Positions 47,827 to 57,107 of a stretch of 64,000 bases of DNA are shown one piece after another. The position numbers were made by a program, and so were the translations under genes. The notes beneath the pieces were generated by a model. The model did not search any database. It was not told the DNA's origin and saw only the letters and a program-made list of their open reading frames with translations. Location of the stretch: contig NZ_JAFEUM010000007.1 of NCBI RefSeq assembly GCF_016900875.1, positions 213,510 to 277,509 of the forward strand, written 5' to 3'. The stretch is from Vibrio ulleungensis (lineage in GTDB: Bacteria > Pseudomonadota > Gammaproteobacteria > Enterobacterales > Vibrionaceae). The stretch's first letter is position 1. Every line of letters begins with the position of its first letter.

Positions 47827-48053
47827 CTAGAAATCGATCCTTGATTTCGTTAAGTGGCTATTTGGGGTGCCAAGTTAACCACCAAGATAGCGTGATATTA
47901 AGCGGATCGCACGAGCATTTTGCTTCGCAGCATCATAACTGTGGCAAAGATTAAACATCCAACAGCCGCATTGGGCATAATGGCTAAACTAACCTAATCC
48001 GGAAACGATATAGTAGAAGATCCCATTCAGCGTTTAACCTATTCTGATGGCAT

Positions 48054-48082
48054 AAAAAAACCCAGCAAAGCCGGGTTTTTAA
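48054..48082 (-). terminator. Terminator of ssb
   Basis: An eleven-base stem with one mismatch and a three-base loop (48056-48080) is followed on the minus strand by seven T. It lies about 25 bases past the ssb stop. Confidence 0.88.
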
Positions 48083-48105
48083 GTATCTAAACAATGAGCT
48101 AAAAC

Positions 48106-48651
48106 TTAAAACGGAATATCGTCGTCGAAGTCCATTGGCGGCTCATTATACTGAGGCTTTGGCTGCTGCTGTTGTGGAGCAGGTTTAGCTTGCTGAGGAA
48201 CCGCATTACCAGGATGGCTCATTTGTGGCTGTTGAGGTTCGCCCCAACCACCTTGTTGCTGCTGTTGCTGCTGTTGTCCACCACCCTGCTGGCCTTGCTG
48301 GCGAGAGCCAAGTAGTTGCATTTGACCTGTTGGCCACTGAACCGCTACTTCTGTAGTGTAACGGTCTTGGCCGCTTTGGTCTTGCCACTTACGAGTCTGT
48401 AGTTGACCTTCAACATAAACTTGAGAGCCTTTGCGCAAGTACTCACCGGCAATTTCCGCGGTTTTGCCAAACAACACAACACGGTGCCACTCAGTTTTTT
48501 CACGTTGTTCACCAGAGGCTTTGTCACGCCACGTCTCTGAAGTTGCGATTGTAATGTTTGCGATCGCGTTGCCATTTGCCGCAAAACGCACTTCTGGGTC
48601 GCCACCAAGATTGCCCATCAGGATGACTTTATTTACACCACGGCTTGCCAT
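48106..48651 (-). CDS. ssb: Single-stranded DNA-binding protein
   Basis: Coats single-stranded DNA in replication, recombination and repair. ATG at 48651 with GGAG upstream gives 181 aa; an ATG at 48696 would add 15 unsupported residues. OB-fold (about 1-110) is followed by a Gln/Pro/Gly-rich linker and the acidic tip DDDIPF that recruits partners. The Gln runs are coded by CAG/CAA tracts. I see no clear LexA box in the 306-base ssb-qstR gap, unlike in E. coli. Confidence 0.96.
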   Translation of the reverse strand: MASRGVNKVILMGNLGGDPEVRFAANGNAIANITIATSETWRDKASGEQREKTEWHRVVLFGKTAEIAGEYLRKGSQVYVEGQLQTRKWQDQSGQDRYTTEVAVQWPTGQMQLLGSRQQGQQGGGQQQQQQQQGGWGEPQQPQMSHPGNAVPQQAKPAPQQQQPKPQYNEPPMDFDDDIPF

Positions 48652-48957
48652 GTACTGCTCCGTAATTCGTCTGTTTTTCAAAAAGGGGACAAGCATAACA
48701 CTATCTCTGCTCGTCTCAAGGTTTGATTCTTCAAAGTCTAGCTTACACCGCGTCTTTTAAAAGATTAATCCTCGTTAATGTGTCCAGTTTAAAGACTTCG
48801 CGCGACGTCAAAACTCTCTGTCCTTTGCTTCATAATTTGCATTTTTATTTGTGAATTAGGCAGTAAAGATTTTCCATCCAACATTCATAGACATTGAGTT
48901 TCTATTAGGTTCATTTCGATGCCACGCGATCGCTAAAATAGGACACTTGGAGGAAGT
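48652..48957. promoter_or_regulatory. Divergent gap between ssb and qstR
   Basis: 306 bases with the promoters of ssb (minus) and qstR (plus). A GGAGGA Shine-Dalgarno lies just before the qstR ATG (48949-48954). No clear LexA box (CTGT-N8-ACAG), CRP site or HapR site was recognised, so nothing more specific can be said. Confidence 0.5.
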
Positions 48958-49587
48958 ATGGACAGTCAAAATCGACACACAGTTCTTTATTATCACCCGT
49001 CAGTTAGCCAGCAGCTTGTTGATGGGATTGACGACTTAGACGTAAAAAGTTTGCCACTACACAATGCCTTTTCTTGTTCACTAAAACAGACACCAATCAT
49101 TGTAGTGACTTTTTCGGCAAGGCACTCTTTGCAGCAAAGCTTGTCTCGATATCAGTGGGCAAACGCCCCAAGAATTGTATTGGTTGATGCGCCTGATAAC
49201 ATTTCAATCCGTGAGGTCATCCACTTTGGCCGAGTACAAGGCGTTTTCTACAAAGAGGTCACTTTGTTAGAACTAACTCGCGGATTGGCGCAAATCATTC
49301 AAGGTGAAGTGTGGTTCAACCGAGAGCTGAGTAATCAGCTGCTTCGATACTTTCATTCGATAATTGTTCGTTATATTCCACCGCATAAAGTTCAACTGAC
49401 TCATCGCGAAATACAAGTTTTGAACCTACTTAAAAGTGGATCCAGTAATTCAATATTGGCCGATACACTGTGTATTAGTGAGCACACGATTAAGTCCCAC
49501 TTATACCGAATTTTTAGGAAGTTAGATGTCGATAACCGACATCAAGCTGCTGCTTGGGCGCACCACTATTTGGAAGATCGGATGTAG
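48958..49587 (+). CDS. qstR: LuxR-family regulator, probable QstR
   Basis: Transcription regulator (209 aa) of the CsgD/VpsT group. In V. cholerae QstR, under TfoX and quorum-sensing control, activates competence genes and type VI secretion. The N-terminal receiver-like region is followed by a LuxR helix-turn-helix (about 147-205: LTHREIQVLNLL, SEHTIKSHLYRIFRKLDV). Residues 119-122 read WFNR, close to the W[FLM][TS]R c-di-GMP motif of VpsT but with Asn. Assignment to QstR rests on family similarity plus position between ssb and galU, as I recall for V. cholerae. Confidence 0.8.
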   Translation: MDSQNRHTVLYYHPSVSQQLVDGIDDLDVKSLPLHNAFSCSLKQTPIIVVTFSARHSLQQSLSRYQWANAPRIVLVDAPDNISIREVIHFGRVQGVFYKEVTLLELTRGLAQIIQGEVWFNRELSNQLLRYFHSIIVRYIPPHKVQLTHREIQVLNLLKSGSSNSILADTLCISEHTIKSHLYRIFRKLDVDNRHQAAAWAHHYLEDRM

Positions 49588-49708
49588 CTGGTCTCAATTG
49601 TGAACAATTATTCTGTAAAAGAATCCACTAAGGTTTTTATTTAAGCAGTGCCAATGATACATTTGCACGCGAATTCCCCAAGAATTGACTAAGACACAGG
49701 ACACAATA

Positions 49709-50581
49709 ATGATTAAAAAGTGCTTATTCCCTGCCGCTGGCTACGGCACGCGCTTTCTTCCGGCCACAAAGTCTATGCCGAAAGAAATGATGCCCGTTGT
49801 TAACAAACCACTCATAGAGTATGGCGTCGACGAAGCCATACAAGCGGGTATGACCAGTATGTGCATTGTTACTGGCCGTGGTAAACACTCCATCATGGAT
49901 CACTTTGACAAGAACTACGAACTAGAGCATCAAATCAACGGTACTAACAAGGAAGAGTTACTGGTCGATATTCGAGAAATCATTGACTCTGCAAACTTCA
50001 CCTATATTCGTCAACGTGAAATGAAAGGGCTTGGGCACGCCATTTTAACGGGTAAAGACCTTATTGGTGACGAACCCTTTGCCGTCGTATTGGCCGATGA
50101 CTTGTGTGTCAATGAAGAACAAGGTGTATTGGCGCAAATGGCTGCACTGTATCGTCAGTTCCGTTGCTCAATCGTTGCGGTACAAGAAGTGCCAGAAAAT
50201 GAAACGCACAAATATGGTGTGATCTCTGGCGAGATGATCAAAGACGATCTTTACCGCGTCGACGATATGGTAGAAAAGCCTGAAGCAGGCACCGCGCCTA
50301 GTAATCTTGCCATCATTGGTCGCTACATTCTGACACCTGATATTTTTGATTTAATCGAACAAACTGAGCCGGGAAAAGGTGGCGAAATTCAAATTACTGA
50401 TGCGTTGCTTAAACAAGCAAAAGCGGGATGTGTTTTAGCCTATAAATTTAAAGGCACACGTTTTGACTGCGGTAGTGTTGAAGGTTATATCGAAGCCACC
50501 AACTTCTGCTTTGAAAATATGTATCTAAAAGATAAGAAGAAAACCGAACTAGACAAACATTCAACTAAGAAAAATTTATAG
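49709..50581 (+). CDS. galU: UTP-glucose-1-phosphate uridylyltransferase GalU
   Basis: Makes UDP-glucose from UTP and glucose 1-phosphate for LPS core, exopolysaccharide and galactose use. ATG at 49709 with AGGA upstream gives 290 aa; a TTG at 49685 is less likely. The nucleotide-binding PAAGYGTRFLPATKSMPKEM (about 8-27) and the VEKP and KFKGTRFDCGSVEGY motifs are present. It ends in a strong hairpin shared with an apparent LexA box. Confidence 0.96.
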   Translation: MIKKCLFPAAGYGTRFLPATKSMPKEMMPVVNKPLIEYGVDEAIQAGMTSMCIVTGRGKHSIMDHFDKNYELEHQINGTNKEELLVDIREIIDSANFTYIRQREMKGLGHAILTGKDLIGDEPFAVVLADDLCVNEEQGVLAQMAALYRQFRCSIVAVQEVPENETHKYGVISGEMIKDDLYRVDDMVEKPEAGTAPSNLAIIGRYILTPDIFDLIEQTEPGKGGEIQITDALLKQAKAGCVLAYKFKGTRFDCGSVEGYIEATNFCFENMYLKDKKKTELDKHSTKKNL

Positions 50582-50596
50582 TTGAATGTGTGACTG

Positions 50597-50632
50597 AGTA
50601 AAGGCCCCAACTGGGGCCTTTACTGTTTTTTT
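50597..50632 (+). terminator. Terminator of galU
   Basis: A twelve-base perfect stem (50597-50608 with 50613-50624, four-base loop) is followed by GTTTTTTT. It lies 15 bases beyond the galU stop. Confidence 0.9.
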
Positions 50633-50638
50633 ATCCAG
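50623..50638 (+). promoter_or_regulatory. Candidate LexA (SOS) box upstream of uvrA
   Basis: CTGTTTTTTTATCCAG matches CTGT-N8-(T/C)CAG, the form used by the E. coli uvrA operator. It overlaps the last bases and the T run of the galU terminator and lies 75 bases before uvrA. Confidence 0.55.
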
Positions 50639-50712
50639 TTAAATCTTTGCACCTTTCATACTCTATGTAATACTTGAGCAATTCGGACTGAAATTCAGCT
50701 AGAGAAGCTCAA

Positions 50713-53541
50713 ATGGAAACCATTGACGTACGCGGCGCCCGCACGCATAACCTTAAAAACATTAACATTACCATCCCGCGCGATAAGCTTGTAGTTATCA
50801 CGGGACTATCGGGGTCAGGTAAATCTTCGTTGGCGTTTGACACGTTATACGCTGAAGGGCAACGACGATACGTTGAGTCGTTATCCGCTTATGCACGTCA
50901 ATTTTTATCGCTAATGGAAAAACCCGACGTTGACCATATTGAGGGGTTGTCTCCAGCCATTTCTATTGAGCAAAAATCGACGTCACATAACCCACGCTCA
51001 ACGGTTGGTACCATTACCGAAATCTACGATTACTTACGCTTGCTCTACGCCCGTATTGGGGAGCCACGTTGTCCTGATCATAAAGTTCCACTGACCGCGC
51101 AAACCATTAGTCAAATGGTAGATAAGGTTCTAGAAGAGCCAGAAGGAAGCAAGTTGATGCTATTTGCTCCTGTGGTTCAGGAAAGAAAAGGTGAGCACGT
51201 AAAGACCCTAGAAAATCTTGCCGCTCAAGGTTTTATCCGAGCTCGAATTGATGGTGAGGTGTGTGACCTATCGGATCCACCAACCTTAGAACTTCATAAA
51301 AAGCACACCATTGAAGTGGTCGTCGACCGTTTCAAAGTGAGAAGTGACTTACAGCAACGATTGGCTGAATCGTTTGAGACTGCATTGGAGCTTTCAGGTG
51401 GCGTTGCCTCTATCGGCTGGATGGATGAGCCAAATAAAGATGAAATTGTCTTTTCTGCCAACTTTGCGTGCCCACATTGTGGCTATAGCATGCAAGAGCT
51501 TGAGCCTAGATTGTTCTCCTTCAATAACCCTGCGGGAGCATGCCACACGTGTGACGGGTTAGGCGTACAGCAATATTTTGATGAGTCTAGGGTAATTCTG
51601 GATGAGGGCCTTAGCCTTGCCGATGGTGCGATAAAGGGCTGGGACCGAAAAAACTATTATTACTTCCAAATGCTAACCTCTTTGTCCGAACACTATGGTT
51701 TTGACTTAACCAAACCGTATAAATCTCTACCAAAGAAGGTAAGAGACATTTTAATGAATGGCTCTGGTCGTACTCAAGTTGAGTTTAAATACATTAATGA
51801 CCGTGGCGATATTCGTGTAAAGACCCATCCATTTGAAGGCATACTGAATACGCTTGAGCGCCGCTACAGAGACACGGAGTCCAATGCCGTACGAGAGGAC
51901 CTGATTAAGTACATCTCTACGAAGTCGTGTAACAGCTGTGGTGGTACGAGGCTACGTACTGAAGCCAGAAATGTTTTCGTCGACGATACACGACTGCCCG
52001 ATATTGTCGAAATGAGCATTATTGAAGCTGTCACGTTTTTTGACTCTTTGTCTCTTGAAGGGCAAAAGGCAAAAATTGCCGACAAAATCTTAAAAGAAAT
52101 CAATGACCGCCTGCACTTTTTGGTCAACGTTGGACTCAATTATCTCAACCTTTCACGCAGCGCTGAAACTTTGTCGGGAGGTGAGGCACAACGTATTCGT
52201 CTTGCTAGCCAAATCGGTGCCGGCCTTGTTGGGGTGATGTATGTTCTCGATGAACCGTCAATTGGCTTACATCAAAGAGACAATGAACGACTACTAAAAA
52301 CACTTACCCATCTTCGAGACTTAGGAAATACTGTATTGGTGGTTGAACACGATGAAGATGCCATTCGAACCGCTGATCACGTCATCGATATCGGTCCAGG
52401 TGCGGGCGTCCATGGTGGTAATGTCGTCGCAGAAGGGACCATGCTAGAAATAATGGACAACCCAAACTCGTTGACGGGGCAGTACTTGAGTGGTGCAAAA
52501 GAAATTGAAATACCCAAGCAGCGGACCAAAATGGACCCTAAAAAGGTTGTAAAACTTAATGGTGCATCAGGAAATAATTTAAATAACGTCAATCTTGAGC
52601 TTCCTGTTGGCTTGTTTACTTGTGTGACAGGAGTATCGGGGTCGGGTAAATCTACGTTGATCAACGACACGTTCTTTAAGATTGCGCATACCGAACTTAA
52701 CGGTGCGACAACAGCGGTTCCATCGCCGTACAAGAAAATTACCGGTCTTGAACATTTCGATAAAGTTATCGACATTGATCAAAGCCCAATTGGACGAACG
52801 CCTCGCTCGAATCCAGCAACTTATACAGGTATTTTCACGCCTATTCGCGAGTTGTTTGCAGGCACCCAAGAGTCTCGTTCAAGGGGTTATAAACTCGGTC
52901 GATTTAGCTTTAACGTTAGGGGTGGACGCTGTGAAGCTTGCCAAGGTGACGGTGTATTAAAGGTAGAAATGCACTTTTTGCCAGACGTGTATGTGCCATG
53001 TGACTCCTGTAAAGGCAAGCGTTACAACCGCGAAACTCTAGAAGTGAAGTACAAAGGAAAATCTATCCATGAAGTTCTAGAGATGACGGTTGAAGATGCG
53101 CATAAGTTCTTTGAACCTGTTCCTGTGATGGCGCGTAAACTTCAAACGCTTATGGACGTCGGCTTGTCTTATGTACGATTAGGGCAAGCTGCGACAACAC
53201 TATCTGGTGGCGAAGCGCAACGAGTGAAGCTTGCGCGTGAATTATCTAAACGCGATACAGGTAAAACACTGTATATCTTAGATGAACCAACAACAGGGCT
53301 TCACTTCCATGATATCCAATTGCTGTTAACCGTTCTGCACCGTCTACGTGACCATGGCAACACCGTTGTGGTCATTGAGCATAATCTGGATGTGATCAAA
53401 ACCGCTGACTGGATTGTCGACCTCGGCCCCGAAGGCGGCAGTGGTGGTGGTGAGATCATCGCTCAAGGCACGCCTGAGAAAGTTTCTAAAGTGAAAGGTT
53501 CTCACACTGCGACTTTCCTTAAACCTATGTTATCTCGCTAA
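50713..53541 (+). CDS. uvrA: Excinuclease ABC subunit A (UvrA)
   Basis: Damage-recognition ATPase of nucleotide excision repair. The 942-residue length matches E. coli. Two ABC modules each have Walker A (GLSGSGKSS about 30-40; GVSGSGKST about 640) and the signature LSGGEAQR twice. Two zinc fingers are visible (CPHCG...CHTC and CEACQGDG...CDSC). An apparent LexA box precedes it. Confidence 0.97.
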   Translation: METIDVRGARTHNLKNINITIPRDKLVVITGLSGSGKSSLAFDTLYAEGQRRYVESLSAYARQFLSLMEKPDVDHIEGLSPAISIEQKSTSHNPRSTVGTITEIYDYLRLLYARIGEPRCPDHKVPLTAQTISQMVDKVLEEPEGSKLMLFAPVVQERKGEHVKTLENLAAQGFIRARIDGEVCDLSDPPTLELHKKHTIEVVVDRFKVRSDLQQRLAESFETALELSGGVASIGWMDEPNKDEIVFSANFACPHCGYSMQELEPRLFSFNNPAGACHTCDGLGVQQYFDESRVILDEGLSLADGAIKGWDRKNYYYFQMLTSLSEHYGFDLTKPYKSLPKKVRDILMNGSGRTQVEFKYINDRGDIRVKTHPFEGILNTLERRYRDTESNAVREDLIKYISTKSCNSCGGTRLRTEARNVFVDDTRLPDIVEMSIIEAVTFFDSLSLEGQKAKIADKILKEINDRLHFLVNVGLNYLNLSRSAETLSGGEAQRIRLASQIGAGLVGVMYVLDEPSIGLHQRDNERLLKTLTHLRDLGNTVLVVEHDEDAIRTADHVIDIGPGAGVHGGNVVAEGTMLEIMDNPNSLTGQYLSGAKEIEIPKQRTKMDPKKVVKLNGASGNNLNNVNLELPVGLFTCVTGVSGSGKSTLINDTFFKIAHTELNGATTAVPSPYKKITGLEHFDKVIDIDQSPIGRTPRSNPATYTGIFTPIRELFAGTQESRSRGYKLGRFSFNVRGGRCEACQGDGVLKVEMHFLPDVYVPCDSCKGKRYNRETLEVKYKGKSIHEVLEMTVEDAHKFFEPVPVMARKLQTLMDVGLSYVRLGQAATTLSGGEAQRVKLARELSKRDTGKTLYILDEPTTGLHFHDIQLLLTVLHRLRDHGNTVVVIEHNLDVIKTADWIVDLGPEGGSGGGEIIAQGTPEKVSKVKGSHTATFLKPMLSR

Positions 53542-53550
53542 TATCTATTA

Positions 53551-53585
53551 CTATAGTGCATTCCACCGTTAGGGATGCACTATAG
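53551..53585 (+). promoter_or_regulatory. Strong hairpin touching the pglL ribosome-binding site
   Basis: A fourteen-base stem with a single U-G pair (53551-53564 with 53572-53585) and a seven-base loop. The last two bases of the stem overlap the AGGA Shine-Dalgarno of the following gene. No T run follows, so it is not a standard terminator of uvrA. Confidence 0.6.
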
Positions 53586-53592
53586 GAAAGTA

Positions 53593-55380
53593 ATGGCCAC
53601 ACTGATCACTCAAGGTACACAGCTAGACAGAAAGCCCGTTACCCTGCCGCTAAATAATCGCTTCCTATTCTATATCGGCCTTACCTTTATATTGGGTATG
53701 CATTACTTCATGCGTAACCCAGGTGGCTCTGGCCTAATGCTTTCATTTAACCCTGCAACATGGATTTGCATGTCAGGGGCATTCGGAGTTGGGTTGTATC
53801 AAATAGCGCGTAGTGGCTATGTTCGTTATACCAAGCTAACCCTAATATTACTGGTCGGCTGTATTCTGCTAACAGTTCCAGCTCTATACTCGTTAGAGTC
53901 GGGCTTTAACGCGACAAGCCGCTTGATCGGTTTATGGGCAGGTTTTCTGCTGTTCTTATTGTTTCAACAATTTAGGTTCTCGAACGCACAACGCCAGCGC
54001 CTATTGTGGTTTATCGTGATCGCAGCCTTTATTGAAAGCATTTTTGGTGTGATTCAATATTTGGTCTTAGAGCCTGGGAATCTGTTCGGCTACAACACTC
54101 TCAAAAATAGACCCTATGGTATCTTTCAGCAGCCTAATGTAATGGCTAGCTTTCTTGCAACTGGACTGATCGTATCCGGATATCTGTTAGCAAGGCAACC
54201 TCAAAAAAAGTATGACTCACGATTGCGTAAAACGTTATTTCTCTACTCCATACCTATCATTTCGGTGCCATTGATTGTAGTTCTTGCATCAAGAACAGGT
54301 TGGATAGCTGCATCTATCGGGGTGGTTTTGATCATCCCCTATTTAGTTCGTTTTTCTACCAAACGACGCGTTACCTTTTGGCTATCAGCATTGGCAATTG
54401 GGCTAGCACTGGGATCGGTGTTACTCAGTAATGGCGGGCAAAGTGACTTTGTGGAAGATAAGCTCAGCCTAAAAGGTGCACGAAACATCACCTTTCCACA
54501 AACCATAGATATGATGATAGAAAAACCCATCAGTGGATATGGTTATGGACAATTCGAGTCGCAATATATTCTATATACGGCCCGACAACATCAACTCAAT
54601 AACGATTATCCACCGGGTATTCCATCACTGGATCACCCGCACAACGAAATAATGTTTTGGGGGGTTGAAGGCGGTATCTTGCCGATTATCGCTATCTTGT
54701 TGGTGACCCTGATTACGCTTCAACGCATCATGTCATTACGGCACGGTACTAGGTTGGCCATTTTTGCGTTATTACTGCCTATCGCTTTTCACGCTCAGTT
54801 GGAGTATCCGTTTTACCACTCAGCGATCCATTGGATTACATTTATCGTTTTACTTTATTGGGTTGACCAAAAGTCAGGGCGATATAAGACCGCGACCATA
54901 AGCTCATTTAGTAGCTCTGCATGCAAAATATCCAGTCTTGTGTTACCGATAGTCATCGTCGTATTTATGGCGACAACGCTTCAATCGAACCATATATTAA
55001 GAAAATTCGAATACGCCCAAAAACCGGTTCCTCAACTTCTTGACCAAGTAACCAACCCCATCGTGTGGCAGCTTCGTTTGGACTGGGACATTCATGCACA
55101 CTTACTCAGTATTGGGCTTAAAACGGGAAACCACGACTTGCTGCAACGCTTTGTCGATTGGTCACTTGAGCAAGTTAAACTAACTCCACGCCCTGCTTTC
55201 TACGCAAACATGGTTATGGCTTATGAAGGTCTTGATCAACCTACGAATGCTCAGAGAATTCGTGAGGAATCAAAGTACCTGTTTCCAAACTATGATATTG
55301 ATGAAGTGATCAGCAAATTCAACGCTATTAACAGCGCAGCAGAGTCTGCTGCCGTGAACTCTATGGCAGAGCAACAGTAA
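53593..55380 (+). CDS. pglL: PglL-like O-oligosaccharyltransferase / O-antigen ligase family
   Basis: Polytopic inner-membrane protein (595 aa) of the Wzy_C family. PglL enzymes move a lipid-linked glycan en bloc to serine or threonine in periplasmic proteins, notably pilins; a related protein is next to uvrA in V. cholerae. About 11-12 membrane helices, a large periplasmic loop with the conserved HPHNE motif (about residue 346-350) and a C-terminal soluble domain are visible. The ATG at 53593 has AGGA six bases upstream. A WaaL ligase is an alternative, but no LPS core genes are nearby. Confidence 0.85.
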   Translation: MATLITQGTQLDRKPVTLPLNNRFLFYIGLTFILGMHYFMRNPGGSGLMLSFNPATWICMSGAFGVGLYQIARSGYVRYTKLTLILLVGCILLTVPALYSLESGFNATSRLIGLWAGFLLFLLFQQFRFSNAQRQRLLWFIVIAAFIESIFGVIQYLVLEPGNLFGYNTLKNRPYGIFQQPNVMASFLATGLIVSGYLLARQPQKKYDSRLRKTLFLYSIPIISVPLIVVLASRTGWIAASIGVVLIIPYLVRFSTKRRVTFWLSALAIGLALGSVLLSNGGQSDFVEDKLSLKGARNITFPQTIDMMIEKPISGYGYGQFESQYILYTARQHQLNNDYPPGIPSLDHPHNEIMFWGVEGGILPIIAILLVTLITLQRIMSLRHGTRLAIFALLLPIAFHAQLEYPFYHSAIHWITFIVLLYWVDQKSGRYKTATISSFSSSACKISSLVLPIVIVVFMATTLQSNHILRKFEYAQKPVPQLLDQVTNPIVWQLRLDWDIHAHLLSIGLKTGNHDLLQRFVDWSLEQVKLTPRPAFYANMVMAYEGLDQPTNAQRIREESKYLFPNYDIDEVISKFNAINSAAESAAVNSMAEQQ

Positions 55381-55487
55381 AAAGGAGCCATAATGGGCCC
55401 CTCAATAGTCTTTATCTGGGTAATACCAACCAAAGCAATTACCTGATCATACTTGCTCGTTAAAATCACTGATAACGGCGTTAAAGA

Positions 55488-55525
55488 TTTTGTAGGTAGA
55501 CTAACTACCTACAGCAATTTTTGCC
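55488..55525 (+). terminator. Probable terminator of pglL
   Basis: A nine-base perfect stem (55491-55499 with 55505-55513, five-base loop), then GCAATTTTT on the plus strand. It lies between pglL and the converging aminotransferase gene. 55381-55487 has only a weak stem and no recognised gene. Confidence 0.65.
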
Positions 55526-55568
55526 TTATTCTCAGCGATTTCTCCGTCACAAATTTCGGACCAATTAA

Positions 55569-56696
55569 TTACTTCGATTGGGATAAGACTTCGCGCAAAG
55601 CTTGTATGCACAATGCAATATTCTCTTCTCGAGCGCCATAACCCATTAGGCCAATCCGCCATGCATTGCCGGAAAACTTTCCAAGACCAGCGCCCACTTC
55701 TAAGTTAAATTGCTGCAGCAACTGGTTTCTTACTTGAGCGTCATCGACACCAGCAGGGATCTTTACTGTATTGAGTTGAGGCAAGCGGTGCTCTTCATTC
55801 ACGACAAACTCAATACCGAGAGATTCAAGCTCCTTCTTAAGCTTTTCATGCATATCGCTGTGTCTTTGCCACGCACTTTCTAAACCTTCAGTGTGCAATA
55901 GCACTAACGCTTCATGCAGCGCATAAAGGCTATTAACAGGCGCAGTATGGTGATAGCTACGTTTACCTTCCCCACTCCAGTAAGCTAAGACTAAACTTTG
56001 GTCTAAAAACCAACTTTGCACTGGAGATTTTCTTTGACTCATAACCTCTACAGCTTTAGGGGAGAAAGTGACAGGTGACAAGCCCGGCACACAAGATAAG
56101 CATTTTTGGCTGCCGGAATAGACAGCATCTAGCCCCCACTCGTCGACCAAAAGCGATACGCCACCTAAAGACGTTACCGCATCAACAATGCTCAATGCGC
56201 CAAATTGCTGCGCAATAGCAGCGATGGATTTGGCATCACTGAGTGCCCCGGTAGAGGTTTCGGCATGAACAAAGGCTACGGCTTTTACTCCAGGATTGTT
56301 TTGTAGTGCCTTCTCAACGGCATGTGGGTCAACTGGTTCGCCCCACTCGTTGTCGACAAGGATCGCTTCCGCGCCAACTCGAACTACATTTTCACGCATC
56401 CTTTCGCCAAACACCCCATTACGACAAACTATTACTTTGTCACCTGGCTCTATCAAATTGACAAAGCAGGTCTCCATCCCTGCACTCCCAGGTGCAGAAA
56501 CAGCTATAGTAAATTCGTTTTTAGTTTGAAAGGCATACTGCAGTAACGACTTCACTTCATCCATCATCTTTATAAACAGGGGATCAAGGTGTCCCACAGT
56601 TGGACGACTTAAGGATTGAAGTACTCGAGGGGATATGTCTGATGGTCCTGGGCCCATAAGGGTGCGCTTAGGTGGGTAGAAGCTCTCTATGTGCAT
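55569..56696 (-). CDS. Class V aminotransferase, alanine-glyoxylate/serine-pyruvate type
   Basis: PLP enzyme (375 aa) of the alanine-glyoxylate/serine-pyruvate aminotransferase branch. The PLP-binding lysine is Lys198 (SGSQKCLS), and the N-terminal MGPGPSDISPRV motif is typical. Substrates are not settled by sequence: (S)-ureidoglycine-glyoxylate or phosphonate-type relatives also exist. ATG at 56696 has AGGA six bases upstream. It converges on pglL and diverges from lysC. Confidence 0.85.
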   Translation of the reverse strand: MHIESFYPPKRTLMGPGPSDISPRVLQSLSRPTVGHLDPLFIKMMDEVKSLLQYAFQTKNEFTIAVSAPGSAGMETCFVNLIEPGDKVIVCRNGVFGERMRENVVRVGAEAILVDNEWGEPVDPHAVEKALQNNPGVKAVAFVHAETSTGALSDAKSIAAIAQQFGALSIVDAVTSLGGVSLLVDEWGLDAVYSGSQKCLSCVPGLSPVTFSPKAVEVMSQRKSPVQSWFLDQSLVLAYWSGEGKRSYHHTAPVNSLYALHEALVLLHTEGLESAWQRHSDMHEKLKKELESLGIEFVVNEEHRLPQLNTVKIPAGVDDAQVRNQLLQQFNLEVGAGLGKFSGNAWRIGLMGYGAREENIALCIQALREVLSQSK

Positions 56697-56822
56697 AACT
56701 TTTCCTGTTTCACGTTGGGTAGATTAAGGGTAAAAAGTTGGTCGCTGAATTTATATACGACTCTAGTAGTGGTCCTACCACATCATATTTTTAATTTATT
56801 TGCAAATTCAAGCTAATCAGCA
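56697..56822. other. Gap upstream of the aminotransferase gene
   Basis: The part of the 411-base aminotransferase-lysC gap not taken by the lysC promoter and riboswitch. AT-rich, probably the aminotransferase promoter; no motif strong enough to call. Confidence 0.4.
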
Positions 56823-56851
56823 TTGACATAACTATGCTGAGCAAGTTCAAT
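56823..56851 (+). promoter_or_regulatory. lysC promoter
   Basis: A perfect TTGACA (56823-56828), a 17-base spacer and TTCAAT (56846-56851). Transcription would start just before the lysine riboswitch. Confidence 0.6.
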
Positions 56852-56859
56852 GAAGACAT

Positions 56860-57008
56860 CAAATGCAGAAGAGGAGCATTGCCCAGGTAGGTAGTTTGTG
56901 GAGCCCCACTCCAAAACAAATTACTCAGGGGGAGCAGTGCCGAGGTGTTGATTTTGGGGAAAGTCGATATCGGGTGTTTAGGTTGAATCCTAGCAACTGT
57001 CGCTCAAT
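56860..57008 (+). promoter_or_regulatory. Lysine riboswitch (L box)
   Basis: mRNA leader that binds lysine and lowers lysC expression. By eye it aligns well with the E. coli lysC aptamer: AGAAGAGGAGC start, TTGCCCAGGTA, GGGGGAGCAGTGCCGAGGTG, and the TTGAATCC loop with flanking CTAG. The aptamer is followed by possible alternative stems (CGCTC at 57001-57005 with GAGCG at 57014-57018, or GAGCG with CGCTC at 57049-57053 followed by CTTTTCT), suggesting transcription attenuation; the lysC Shine-Dalgarno is farther on. Confidence 0.9.
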
Positions 57009-57107
57009 CCAAAGAGCGATGAGCTTCTAAGAATTTACGTGACTCCCACGCTCCTTTTCTCTGCATCTACATTATTTTGCCATGTCTAAAGGAATTAGGA
57101 GATTCGC

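Noticed and set aside
48652..48957. LexA box before ssb
   Set aside because: I looked for CTGT-N8-ACAG on both strands; the nearest candidates (CTGTTTTTC..., CTGTCCTTT...) lack the second half.
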